This document shows, in pieces, positions 1 to 8,382 of a stretch of DNA of 64,000 bases. The notes beneath the pieces were generated by a model that saw nothing but the letters and a program-made list of their open reading frames with translations, did not search any database and was not told the DNA's origin. The number at the start of each line of letters is the position of its first letter. Positions within the stretch are counted from its first letter, which is position 1. The stretch is from Methylotenera sp. (GTDB lineage Bacteria; Pseudomonadota; Gammaproteobacteria; Burkholderiales; Methylophilaceae), in NCBI GenBank assembly GCA_028688575.1, contig JAQTXW010000003.1:1-64000 (forward strand). The letters run 5' to 3'. A program made the position numbers and the translations under genes.

Positions 1-127
1 TTGTGAAATATTGGAAACAGGTAATGATTCTTACCGTTTTAAGCACCGCAAAAGCCGTGCTCAGCAGAGTGAAAAAGTGGAAACAATTGGACGCTGATTA
101 GTGGAAAGTTTTGGACGCTGTTTGACA
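1..127 (+). mobile_element. Right end of an IS21-family insertion sequence (truncated by window edge)
   Basis: The stretch ends in TTTGACA, which matches the TG...CA termini of IS21-family elements. Two 20-bp near-identical direct repeats (GTGGAAACAATTGGACGCTG at 77-96 and GTGGAAAGTTTTGGACGCTG at 101-120) sit just inside that end. Multiple subterminal repeats of this kind are known at IS21-family ends as transposase (IstA) binding sites. The tail of an istB-like ORF runs into the first repeat. The left part of the element, including istA, lies outside the window, so completeness and target duplication cannot be judged. Confidence 0.75.
2..97 (+). CDS. istB: IstB-like helper ATPase of an IS21-family transposon, C-terminal 31 residues only
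   Basis: This is an open frame entering from the left edge and ending with TGA at 95-97. The visible peptide begins CEILETGNDSYRFKHRKS. From memory, this resembles the C-terminus of IS21-type IstB proteins (pattern CxIxETGNxSxRFK). IstB is the AAA+ ATPase that assists the IstA transposase. The last codons overlap the first subterminal repeat of the element, which is normal for compact IS21 elements. The AAA+ core is not in the window, so the call rests on the tail and the IS end. This ORF is too short for the supplied track. Confidence 0.6.
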   Translation, partial: CEILETGNDSYRFKHRKSRAQQSEKVETIGR

Positions 128-250
128 GATATATGGCTATTGGTGCAACGCAGACGTATGCATGATTAAAAAATGACCCTGTAAATAATTCTGTGTAAAT
201 GCTTTTTAGAGTGCATTAATTAAACATCTGAGCTAAAGCGGTTGTATTAT

Positions 251-281
251 AAAAAACCCCCAAAGCTTGAGGCTTCGGGGG
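251..281 (-). terminator. Rho-independent terminator, minus strand
   Basis: Read on the minus strand, a GC-rich stem (CCCCCGAAGC pairing with GCTTTGGGGG around a short loop, one mismatch) is followed directly by TTTTTT. This is a textbook intrinsic terminator. No protein gene on the minus strand ends just before it. It fits best as the 3' end of the candidate small RNA upstream. Confidence 0.75.
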
Positions 282-408
282 AACTTGCAATATCACAACA
301 AGCTATCGCTGTGTGTAGGGTGGGAAAGCAACTGAACATGCTGTTTATTTGTAATAAACAGCATGGCCTAGGTTCAGCACCTCCCCATAAGCGCAATTAA
401 ACTTGCGC
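251..408 (-). ncRNA. Candidate sigma-54-dependent small RNA, about 158 nt
   Basis: No convincing protein is encoded here, yet the minus strand holds an ordered set of signals. A sigma-54 motif lies at 433-418 and predicts a start near 408. It is followed by a 6-7 bp hairpin (arms 408-403 and 396-391). A long hairpin comes next: a perfect 12-13 bp inverted repeat at 337-365 with additional outer pairing of CTGAAC and GTTCAG at 332-377. The intrinsic terminator at 281-251 ends the series. The promoter-hairpin-hairpin-terminator order on one strand is what a small regulatory RNA gene looks like. It does not match 6S, tmRNA, SRP or RNase P RNA as far as I can recognise. Function and targets are unknown. 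Confidence 0.4.
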
Positions 409-417
409 TGTATAGCT

Positions 418-433
418 TGCAATCCGTGTGCCA
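418..433 (-). promoter_or_regulatory. Sigma-54 (RpoN) -24/-12 promoter
   Basis: The minus strand reads TGGCAC-N5-TTGCA, with exactly 10 nt between the invariant GG and GC. This fits the RpoN consensus TGGCAC-N5-TTGCW at every specified base. It lies in non-coding DNA and points at the structured region 408-251. An AT-rich stretch with a 14-bp palindrome (ATATTTATAAATAT, 471-484) lies upstream, where a DNA bend or activator site could sit. No clear enhancer-binding-protein repeat was identified. Confidence 0.6.
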
Positions 434-666
434 GGTGTGGTTTTTTTTGATAGTGTGCTGTTTTTATTGAATATTTATAAATATCGTGAGTTTTTTGTAT
501 GGTTGAAATCAGCCATTGGTTGCTGTAAATAGCCAACACAACGATGGTGAGTCAGATAGACATGCGCCTACAGGCCAGACCGTAAGGCGGCTCACGCTTA
601 GATCAGTATTTTCTTTAATGCGGGATTTTGCGCAAGATGCTGGGTCAATCAGTGCATAGGTTATGC

Positions 667-1167
667 TTAGGCTGATGGGGTTTGATATTGGATGTGAATG
701 ATTTCAAACGAGGCGTCCCCTTGCGGGGTGCTGACACGAATGGTGTCGCCTGTGGTTTTGCCCATCATGGATTTTGCTAGTGGTGAAACCCAGCTGATAT
801 GGCCCTTGCTGGGTTCAAGTTCATCTTTGCCTACAATGCGGTAGGTGTGCTCAGTGTCATCGTCCAGATTGTACAAGGTGACCCATGCGCCAAAGTAGAC
901 TTTTTCCAGATGTTGTTGTTGGCTAGCATCCACAATTTCGGCTAAATCCATGCGCCGCATGAGATGGCGGCAACGGCTATCAATCTGGCGTAAGCGACGT
1001 TTGCCATAGATGTAGTCGCCATTTTCACTGCGGTCACCATTGCCCGCTGCCCACGAAACAGTGCGAACAACTTCTGGACGTTCTACTTTGTAAAGCTGAT
1101 GGAATTCTGCTTTGAGCGCAGCAAAGCCTTCAGGGGTGATGTAGTTTTTTTCGTCGGTAGCGGCCAT
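667..1167 (-). CDS. greB: Transcription elongation factor GreB
   Basis: The protein is 166 aa when started at the ATG giving MAATDEKNYITPEGF; the ORF-track start 35 codons upstream has no Gre similarity and lies inside the neighbouring gene. GreB enters the RNA polymerase secondary channel and stimulates cleavage of backtracked RNA. The coiled-coil tip GDRSENGDYIYGKRRL carries the acidic D/E residues that act at the active site, and the YIYGKRRLRQID signature separates GreB from GreA. The C-terminal FKBP-like domain follows. It sits 7 bp after the small membrane-protein gene, so the two are probably co-transcribed. No strong ribosome-binding site is seen. Confidence 0.93.
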   Translation of the reverse strand: MAATDEKNYITPEGFAALKAEFHQLYKVERPEVVRTVSWAAGNGDRSENGDYIYGKRRLRQIDSRCRHLMRRMDLAEIVDASQQQHLEKVYFGAWVTLYNLDDDTEHTYRIVGKDELEPSKGHISWVSPLAKSMMGKTTGDTIRVSTPQGDASFEIIHIQYQTPSA

Positions 1168-1174
1168 GAGGTGG

Positions 1175-1567
1175 TTACTGGCTGGCCTTGCTTTTGTCCA
1201 GCAGTTGTACATCCTTGATATAAAAGCTTGTATCGCCAAAACAGCTGGTTGGCACGCCTTTATGTTCTTCATAAATCAAGCGCACGCGTTCACCAACAGT
1301 CTGGTTAATTTTTTTTGCGACGTTTTCATCCCTGACGGTAAAAAAGAATTTTTCGGCCTGTGTGCCTGGCATGGACACTAAAATAAGCTCACCTTCATAG
1401 GTTTTACATAGCCAGCCTTTTTGCGAAAGTTTTTGCACATAGCCTGCGCGCTCACCCGAGGAGTAAACCCAGTTTAATGAAGCCCATGTGTAGAGCGCTA
1501 GCAGGCTGATGGGGAGTAGTAACAAAAGAATCGCATAAGTCAGTATTTTTTTTAGTCGAGCTATCAT
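1175..1567 (-). CDS. Small membrane-anchored protein of unknown function
   Basis: A 130-aa protein with a basic N-terminus (MIARLKKIL), one long hydrophobic segment at about residues 9-33, and a soluble region predicted to be periplasmic. That region holds two cysteines (GWLCKTYEGEL and PTSCFGDTSF) that could form a disulfide. I do not recognise an enzymatic motif. Short single-span proteins of this type occur next to greB in betaproteobacteria, sometimes under unrelated names, so a functional label would be unsafe. It is the likely first gene of a two-gene unit with greB. Confidence 0.6.
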   Translation of the reverse strand: MIARLKKILTYAILLLLLPISLLALYTWASLNWVYSSGERAGYVQKLSQKGWLCKTYEGELILVSMPGTQAEKFFFTVRDENVAKKINQTVGERVRLIYEEHKGVPTSCFGDTSFYIKDVQLLDKSKASQ

Positions 1568-1642
1568 GGTGGGGTTGGGGCTTTCGTTGGTGAATCTGCC
1601 TATTTTATTTGCCTATTACAAATAATCCAATAGAATTGTGAA

Positions 1643-4366
1643 ATGACTTTGAAGCCGATTATTCTTTGCCCTTCAGCCCGCCTCGCGCGCAGTATCCAAA
1701 ACGACATAGCACAGCAACAGCTTCTGTTAGCAAAAAGCCAATGGCTCAGTCCTGAAGTGCTGACTTTATCGCAATGGTTAGAGCGAGTGATAGAAGAGGG
1801 TTTGCTGACAGGTGAGATTGTAGCGCAGTCAACGCCTTATGTTTTAACTGCCTTTAACGAGCAGACAATGTGGCAAGAGGTGATTGCACAATCGCTAAAG
1901 AAACACGCATTGGGCGAGTTGTTTGATGTGGCTGGCCTGGCGAAAGCGGCGATGGAGGCCAACCGTTATGTGGTGGCTTGGCATTTAGACATAGCCAGCG
2001 AACATCAGGCAGAAGAATCGCGCCAGTTTATGTTGTGGCAGCAGGCTTTTCAGGTGCGCTGTGCTGAGTTAAATGTCCTGGAAAGCGTGCGTTATATTGA
2101 TTGGCAGCTGTCTTATTTGCGCAATACCCGTAGTGCGCTACCACCTCATGTTGAGTTTGCTGGGTTTGACCAGACGGCACCACAAGAAAAACGGCTGCGC
2201 GATATTTTAATGCAGCGTGGCGTAACGGTGGTTGATTATGCCACCACGGCAAACGCGGCTGGGCAGGCAGCTCAGGTGTGCTTGGAAAATGAAGAAGCTG
2301 AATGCAGGGCCGCAGTTGCGTGGGCCGCATCGTACCTGAATGAGCATCCACAAGCCACAATTGCCATCGTAACCCCCAAGTTAAGTGAGGTGAGAAACCA
2401 GCTTGCTGATTTACTGGATGATGTTTTTTATCCTGAGAGTGTGCGCCCCAGCTTGGTTGCCATATCGCGATGCTATAATTTTTCTTTAGGGACACCCCTT
2501 GCACAGCAGCCTGTGATTCAAGCTGCACTGAATTTATTAAGGTTAGTGACAGCGTATCAGCTAGCCTATGCCGATGTTTCTGCGATGCTGCTTTCTCCGT
2601 TTTGGTCGGCGAGCAGTGAAGAGGCGGATGCAAGGGCAATGCTGGATGTACGCATGCGTGAAAAGCTGCCGATGCAGTTTACATTGCCGCGCTTTATTGA
2701 ATTTGCGCAAAAGCAATATGATGATGGTTTGAAGATTGCGCAGCTCCTGCATGACCTTAAAGCGACGATCGCTGCAACTCCTGGCAGTTCAGCACCAGCT
2801 TCACACTGGAGTAGCTTATTGGATCGTTTGCTCAATCTTTTGCGCTGGCCAGGTGAGCGCAATATCACCAGCCTGGAATATCAGGCGCTGAACGCCTGGC
2901 AAAAAGCATTGCAGCAGCTGGCACAGCTCGATGTGTTGGGTAGGCGCCTCTCAGCAAGCCAGGCGGTTGCTTATTTACAGCAAATTTGTACTGAACAGGT
3001 GTTTCAGCCAGAAACCGAACAAACCCCAATGATTCAGATATTGGGTATGATGGAAGGGCTGAGTCAGCCTGTGGATGCGATTTGGTGTATGCATATGAAC
3101 GACCATCTCTGGCCACCTCCAGCACGTCCCAACCCGTTATTGCCTGCATTTATTCAGCGCTTGGCAGGCTTGCCAAATGCCGATGATCGTGTTCAGGCAG
3201 CCTTTGCAGCCGCTATACACCAGCGCATTGTGCATTCAGCACAGCAGGTGATATTTTCAAGCAGCCGTACCGAAGGCGAGAGCCAGTTGCGCGTTTCCCC
3301 CCTGATGCAAAGTATTTCTCCATTAAACACTTTGCCAAATTTAGCCAGCACTTTAGCTGAGCAATTAAGTGCTGGCGCACACCAGACCTTAGTGCATGTG
3401 GATGACCATATGGCACCGATTGTCAAAGAAGGGGAGCATGTTTCAGGTGGCACAGGTTTATTAAAAGCGCAGGCCATTTGTCCTGCATGGGCTTTTTACC
3501 AATATCGACTTGGTGCCAAAGCGCTTAAAACACCCACAAGTGGTTTGGATAGCATGGCGCGAGGTTCATTGGTGCACGATGTACTTGAACGGTTCTGGCG
3601 TAAACGGCATTTTGCTGATTTGCGCGATATGTCACTGGATGCTTTTAAGCAAGCCTTGACACAGGCTGTGGTACATAGTCTGGAGGCTTTTGCCGATGAT
3701 AATGAGGTGCTGACCCCTGCCATGCGTGAGTTAGAGCATGAGCGACTGTTACAGCTGGTCGGTGATTGGCTACAGTTTGAAAAGTCGCGTGGTGTTGCTT
3801 TTAAAATAGTGGGATGTGAAATCAGTAAAGTGGTGCAAATTTGCGGCATAGAAGTCACCTTGAAAATAGACCGTATTCATGAGTTGGAAAACGGTGGATT
3901 AGCCTTTGTAGACTATAAGACTGGGCAAATCCCAAAAACAAAAAACTGGGGTGAGGACCGTATTACAGAGCCGCAGTTGCCTATTTATGCCAGTTTCTAT
4001 GCAGATAAAGACCTGCCTGTGGCTGGTGTTTATTTTGGCATGGTGAAAACCGCGGAGCATGAATTCTCAGGCGTGGGTGAAGCGGATTTTGAGGTGGAGC
4101 AGGCCAAACGCGCTCCGGCTTATCTTCAGGACTTTACAGATTGGCCAGATTTATTAACGCATTGGAAAGCTTCGATAGAAGCCATCGCCATGGAAATTAG
4201 GGCTGGGCAGGCAGGTACATACTTTAGTGATGATGCGGATTTGATGTATTGTGAAGTGCTGCCCTTACTGAGGTTGCCTGAACGTAAATTACAGTTTGAG
4301 CGATTTCAACGTGCAGATGCACAAGCACAGGCACAGGTGCAACCTGGATCAGGCGGTGATGTATGA
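1643..4366 (+). CDS. AddB-like PD-(D/E)XK nuclease / inactive helicase (TIGR03623-type DNA repair protein)
   Basis: This 907-aa protein is one half of an AddAB-like double-strand-end processing pair. The N-terminal two thirds is a helicase-like fold without a Walker A motif, as in Gram-negative AddB proteins. The C-terminal nuclease has its elements in order: CPAWAFYQYRL and RGSLVHDVLERFW (His), LKIDRIHE (Asp), FVDYKTG (Asp-x-Lys), EPQLPIYA (Gln...Tyr). The iron-sulfur staple usual for AddB nucleases appears eroded. After the nuclease only one cysteine remains, in LMYCEVLPLL, where a CxxC-x5-C pattern is expected. The stop overlaps the start of the helicase partner in ATGA, implying translational coupling. 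Confidence 0.85.
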   Translation: MTLKPIILCPSARLARSIQNDIAQQQLLLAKSQWLSPEVLTLSQWLERVIEEGLLTGEIVAQSTPYVLTAFNEQTMWQEVIAQSLKKHALGELFDVAGLAKAAMEANRYVVAWHLDIASEHQAEESRQFMLWQQAFQVRCAELNVLESVRYIDWQLSYLRNTRSALPPHVEFAGFDQTAPQEKRLRDILMQRGVTVVDYATTANAAGQAAQVCLENEEAECRAAVAWAASYLNEHPQATIAIVTPKLSEVRNQLADLLDDVFYPESVRPSLVAISRCYNFSLGTPLAQQPVIQAALNLLRLVTAYQLAYADVSAMLLSPFWSASSEEADARAMLDVRMREKLPMQFTLPRFIEFAQKQYDDGLKIAQLLHDLKATIAATPGSSAPASHWSSLLDRLLNLLRWPGERNITSLEYQALNAWQKALQQLAQLDVLGRRLSASQAVAYLQQICTEQVFQPETEQTPMIQILGMMEGLSQPVDAIWCMHMNDHLWPPPARPNPLLPAFIQRLAGLPNADDRVQAAFAAAIHQRIVHSAQQVIFSSSRTEGESQLRVSPLMQSISPLNTLPNLASTLAEQLSAGAHQTLVHVDDHMAPIVKEGEHVSGGTGLLKAQAICPAWAFYQYRLGAKALKTPTSGLDSMARGSLVHDVLERFWRKRHFADLRDMSLDAFKQALTQAVVHSLEAFADDNEVLTPAMRELEHERLLQLVGDWLQFEKSRGVAFKIVGCEISKVVQICGIEVTLKIDRIHELENGGLAFVDYKTGQIPKTKNWGEDRITEPQLPIYASFYADKDLPVAGVYFGMVKTAEHEFSGVGEADFEVEQAKRAPAYLQDFTDWPDLLTHWKASIEAIAMEIRAGQAGTYFSDDADLMYCEVLPLLRLPERKLQFERFQRADAQAQAQVQPGSGGDV

Positions 4367-7300
4367 GTCAGGTTAACGCTAGCTACACACCGTCAGACAC
4401 ACTGGAGTCTGATGCACAAAATCGTTTGCGCGCACTAGATTTAAGCTCATTTATCGTAGAGGCGCCTGCTGGCGCGGGTAAAACTGAATTGCTCACGCAA
4501 CGCTATTTAAAGCTGTTGCAAACCGTGAGTGCACCAGAAGAAATTATTGCCATTACCTTTACCAATAAAGCCGCCGCAGAAATGCGGCTGCGTATTTTGG
4601 ATAGTTTATTAAGGGCAGCCAAGCAAGATAAGCCTGCCGAGCCACATAAGCAAGTGACTTATGCGCTGAGTGTGCAGGCTTTGCAGCAATCTGAGCAGCA
4701 TCATTGGCAGCTGATTGAAAACCCGTCTAGGCTACGTATTTTTACCATTGATAGCTTATGTGCGCATTTGGCAAGACAAATGCCGCTGATGAGTCGCTTT
4801 GGTGCGCAGCCTGGCGTCACAGCTGATGCAGGTGTTTTGTATGCGCAGGCGGCGGCGCAGACACTTGCCCTGATGGATAGTGCCGAGCATGGCCAACTGG
4901 TAAAGACCGCGTTGCGTTACGTGGATAATGATGCCAACCAGCTTAAGCTTCTGCTGGTCAATATGCTGGAGAAGCGGGACCAGTGGCTGCATCATGCCCA
5001 AGTGGAGGTCGATGCTGCAGCCTTGCAGTTGACTTTGCGCTATTTGGTCGAGCAGGAGATTGAAACTGCCGCACTCGCCCTGCCTATTAGATTGCAGCAC
5101 CTGCTTATGCCGATTGCGCGGTATGCTGCCGCCAACTCGCCTGATGAGCATGTGCTTGGCTTATTATCCGAGTGGGAAGTGCCTCTTGCACAAAATCAGG
5201 AAGCCTTGCCTATGTGGTGTGCCTTGGCAGAGTTGCTTTTAACGGCAAAAGGTGAGCCGCGCAAAGAAGGTGGCTTAAATGTGAAACTGGGTTTTCCTGC
5301 GAACGATGAGGGGCGCTCGCAAAAGGCAAAACTGGCAGCAATCATTGCTGAAATTTCTGATGCGGATGCCTTGCATCGGGTGCGCTCATTGCCTAATTTA
5401 AGTGACGAGCACACTGGCTGGCAAATAATTGCAGCACTCGCCAAATTGCTCACACTTGCTGTTGCCCAATTATGGTTAGTATTTCAACGGGCAGGTGAAG
5501 TGGATTTTGTAGAAATTGCGCAGCGTGCGACACGTGCACTCTCAGACCACCTGGGTGAGCCAACAGAGCTGGCGCTTAAACTTGATTACAAAATCCAGCA
5601 TTTGCTAGTGGATGAGTTTCAGGATACCAGCCCGAGTCAGGTGGCACTGATTGAGCAGCTCACACTTGGCTGGCAGGCGGATGACGGCCGTACTTTATTC
5701 ACGGTGGGTGACCCCATGCAGTCTATCTACCGTTTTCGCAAGGCCAATGTCGGTTTGTTTATCGATGCGGCCATTCATGGCATAGGGAGTATTCAGCTGG
5801 AGCGTTTGCAGCTTTACCGCAATAACCGCTCATGCCCTGCCATTGTGCATTGGATTAACCAGACCTTTACTCCGATTTTTCCGAAGCAAGATGTCGTAAC
5901 AGCGGGTGCGATTCATTACCGGCCATTTGTAGCGACCAAGCAGGGGCTGCTTGGTGAGGGGGTGGAAGTACACCCTGTTATTAAGCAAGCAGATGAGCGC
6001 TATGATACCGCAGTACGGAGAGAGGCCGAAGCGGTGATCCGCATTATTTTACGCGCACGGGAAAATAATCCTGATCAAAACATAGCGGTGCTGGTGCGCT
6101 CTAAAAAACATTTAGCGTACTTGGTCAGCCAGCTGCGCCGTGATTACCAGAATATTGCTTTTCAGGCGGTAGAGATTGAAGCGCTTGAAGGTCGTCAGGT
6201 TGTGCAGGATTTACTTGCACTCATGTATGCGCTGCATCATCGTGCGGACCGTGTACATTGGCTGGCAATGCTGCGTGCTCCTTGGTGCGGCTTAACTTTG
6301 CATGACCTATATGCCTTGGCTGGGCATGACCATCAGCGCACGATCTGGCAATTGATGCAGGATAAAGAGATTGTTGCTCGTTTGTCCAAAGATGGACAAG
6401 CGCGCTTAACTCATATGCGTGAAGTTTTGCTGGAGGCGTTTGCCAGTCAGGGACGAATGAACGTAAGCCGCTGGTTACGCGGTGTTTGGCTGATGCTGAG
6501 TGCGGCTGATTGTTTATGGGCACCATCGGACGTGGTGGATGTGCAGGCGTTTTTTGCTTGTCTGGATCGTCTTGACCGCACAAATCAGTTTTCACCCGAG
6601 CGTATGCAAAGCGAAATCACCCAATTGTTTGCCGCGCCAGATAGCCGTGGTGAGCAGCTGCAAATGATGACGATACACAAATCCAAAGGCTTGGAGTTTG
6701 ATACCGTGATTTTATTGGGCTTGGGTGCGGCAACTGGAGGCAATAATAATGATAAGCCGCTGGTGTTATGGGAAGAAGTCAAAACATCACAAGGCCATGC
6801 ACTGCTTGCCGCGCCTTTTATTCCCAAAGGTTTGCGCGATAATGACAAGGTGAGTCCTTATGATTATTTGGCTTCGCGTGAAAAAGTGCGCGATGCTAAT
6901 GAGTCAGCCCGGGTATTGTATGTTGCAGTCACGCGTGTGGTGCGTAAATTGCATTTGGTGGGGATTGCCAGCCAAAATGCCAAAGGCGAAATCAACCCGA
7001 CTAAAAATACCTATCTGGATTTACTATGGCCAACAATAGGCAGAGTATTTGAGGCTGATGAGCCAGATGTAGAGGCGAGAGTGGCAGTTGATGATATAGC
7101 TGAATTTACGCCACAGCTGGTTCGTTTGGCTCAGCCTGAGATTCCTGCGATATTGCAAAGTAATCCATCACGCCAGACACATGCTCAATTAAGCACCCAA
7201 GCGAACACCAAGCCAGTTTACCAGAGTAGTCTAGATGCGGATGTTGGTACATTGGCGCACCGATATCTTGAAATGATTGCGCAACAAGATGTTACTCAAT

Positions 7301-7737
7301 GGGCAGCTCATAGAATCGCAACACTTGAGCATGCAATGCATCACTGGCTGCGTCAGCAGGGGCACGAGGCGCGGGCGGCAAAATCGGCTGCGGCGACTGT
7401 GCAGGAGATGTTGGAGCAAACGGTTAATAGTGTGGATGGGCAGTGGGTACTCAAGGCAAGGCCAGATGCAGGAGCGGAGCTGGGCATCACATGTTATCAT
7501 CACGATGGCATAAAAAGCTATGTGATTGATCGCACGTTTATAGAAGACGGCGTGCGCTGGATTATTGATTATAAATCAGTGGCTTTAGAGAAAAACCTCG
7601 CTGATAGTGAATTAAGCGCGATTGCACAGCAATATAAACCTCAATTAGATAACTACGCCATGCTATTTGCAGATGAAATGCTACCTATCAAAAAAGCGAT
7701 TTTCTTCTTGAGCTTGGGCAGACTCTGTATGTTGTAA
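4363..7737 (+). CDS. addA: AddA-like UvrD-family helicase with C-terminal PD-(D/E)XK nuclease
   Basis: A 1124-aa SF1A helicase-nuclease. Motifs in order are EAPAGAGKTELL (Walker A), TFTNKAAAEMR (Ia), LLVDEFQDTSPSQ (Walker B), VGDPMQSIYRFR (III), LYRNNRSCP (IV), MMTIHKSKGLEFD (V) and RVLYVAVTR (VI). The C-terminal nuclease shows GTLAHRYLE, VIDRTF, WIIDYKS and QLDNYA, a complete RecB-type catalytic set. With the upstream AddB-like protein it should resect double-strand breaks and load RecA, replacing RecBCD. Its ATG overlaps the preceding stop by 4 bp. The protein ends with FFLSLGRLCML, the usual AddA C-terminal pattern, so it is full length. Confidence 0.92.
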   Translation: MSQVNASYTPSDTLESDAQNRLRALDLSSFIVEAPAGAGKTELLTQRYLKLLQTVSAPEEIIAITFTNKAAAEMRLRILDSLLRAAKQDKPAEPHKQVTYALSVQALQQSEQHHWQLIENPSRLRIFTIDSLCAHLARQMPLMSRFGAQPGVTADAGVLYAQAAAQTLALMDSAEHGQLVKTALRYVDNDANQLKLLLVNMLEKRDQWLHHAQVEVDAAALQLTLRYLVEQEIETAALALPIRLQHLLMPIARYAAANSPDEHVLGLLSEWEVPLAQNQEALPMWCALAELLLTAKGEPRKEGGLNVKLGFPANDEGRSQKAKLAAIIAEISDADALHRVRSLPNLSDEHTGWQIIAALAKLLTLAVAQLWLVFQRAGEVDFVEIAQRATRALSDHLGEPTELALKLDYKIQHLLVDEFQDTSPSQVALIEQLTLGWQADDGRTLFTVGDPMQSIYRFRKANVGLFIDAAIHGIGSIQLERLQLYRNNRSCPAIVHWINQTFTPIFPKQDVVTAGAIHYRPFVATKQGLLGEGVEVHPVIKQADERYDTAVRREAEAVIRIILRARENNPDQNIAVLVRSKKHLAYLVSQLRRDYQNIAFQAVEIEALEGRQVVQDLLALMYALHHRADRVHWLAMLRAPWCGLTLHDLYALAGHDHQRTIWQLMQDKEIVARLSKDGQARLTHMREVLLEAFASQGRMNVSRWLRGVWLMLSAADCLWAPSDVVDVQAFFACLDRLDRTNQFSPERMQSEITQLFAAPDSRGEQLQMMTIHKSKGLEFDTVILLGLGAATGGNNNDKPLVLWEEVKTSQGHALLAAPFIPKGLRDNDKVSPYDYLASREKVRDANESARVLYVAVTRVVRKLHLVGIASQNAKGEINPTKNTYLDLLWPTIGRVFEADEPDVEARVAVDDIAEFTPQLVRLAQPEIPAILQSNPSRQTHAQLSTQANTKPVYQSSLDADVGTLAHRYLEMIAQQDVTQWAAHRIATLEHAMHHWLRQQGHEARAAKSAAATVQEMLEQTVNSVDGQWVLKARPDAGAELGITCYHHDGIKSYVIDRTFIEDGVRWIIDYKSVALEKNLADSELSAIAQQYKPQLDNYAMLFADEMLPIKKAIFFLSLGRLCML

Positions 7738-7806
7738 CTATAGTCAGCATAAACTACAGGTGTATACCCTGTTAGAATGACATTATCTTTTATTAAAAGT
7801 TGATCA

Positions 7807-8382
7807 ATGAAATTTTTTTCGAATTTGTTTGAGCGAGCAATGCGGTGGGCGCGCCTACCCAAAGCGCCATGGTATTTAGGTGGATTGAGCTTTGCTGAAT
7901 CCTCTTTTTTTCCTATTCCACCCGATGTGATGTTGGCGCCGATGAGCTTGGCTAACCCGAAAAAAGCCTGGCATTTTGCACTCATCACCACGCTGGCTTC
8001 GGTGGCAGGCGGGTTGCTAGGTTATTTGATAGGAGCAAGTCTATTTGATTTGATCGCCCCCAGCTTGAGTAAAAGCCATTACTGGCAAGCCTATCAAACT
8101 GCGGTCAATTGGTTTGGAGAATGGGGATTCTGGGCAATATTTATTGCAGGTTTCTCGCCGATTCCTTATAAGGTATTTACCATTGCGGCTGGCTCGCTTT
8201 CTATGCCGCTACTGCCATTCGTGATTGCCTCAGTCATTGGCCGTGGCTTACGTTTTTTTATGGTGGCAGGGCTGATGAAATGGGGCGGTGCCCGCATGGA
8301 AGCAAGTTTGCATCGGTATGTGGATCGTATAGGCTGGGCTACTGTAGGTTTTGTGGTGCTTGCCGTGATTTTGACTCGTTAA
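7807..8382 (+). CDS. yqaA: YqaA-family (DedA/VTT-like) inner-membrane protein
   Basis: A 191-aa polytopic membrane protein. The motif SFAESSFFPIPPDVMLAPM, followed by GGLLGYLIGA and AGFSPIPYKVFTIAAG, is the VTT/SNARE-associated signature of the YqaA branch of DedA-like proteins. Members are proposed to handle lipid scrambling or transport and proton-motive-force homeostasis, but no specific substrate is established for this branch. It starts 69 bp after addA on the same strand, so read-through is possible, though the functions look unrelated. No clear terminator separates them. Confidence 0.85.
   Translation: MKFFSNLFERAMRWARLPKAPWYLGGLSFAESSFFPIPPDVMLAPMSLANPKKAWHFALITTLASVAGGLLGYLIGASLFDLIAPSLSKSHYWQAYQTAVNWFGEWGFWAIFIAGFSPIPYKVFTIAAGSLSMPLLPFVIASVIGRGLRFFMVAGLMKWGGARMEASLHRYVDRIGWATVGFVVLAVILTR

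Noticed and set aside
345-539. 64-aa minus-strand ORF at the left edge
   Set aside because: No recognisable protein features; it runs through the sigma-54 motif and ends inside the palindrome of the candidate RNA, with no ribosome-binding site seen.
2028-2639. 203-aa minus-strand ORF inside the AddB-like gene
   Set aside because: Low-complexity His/Pro/Gln composition typical of an antisense shadow; the plus-strand frame is a clear conserved protein.
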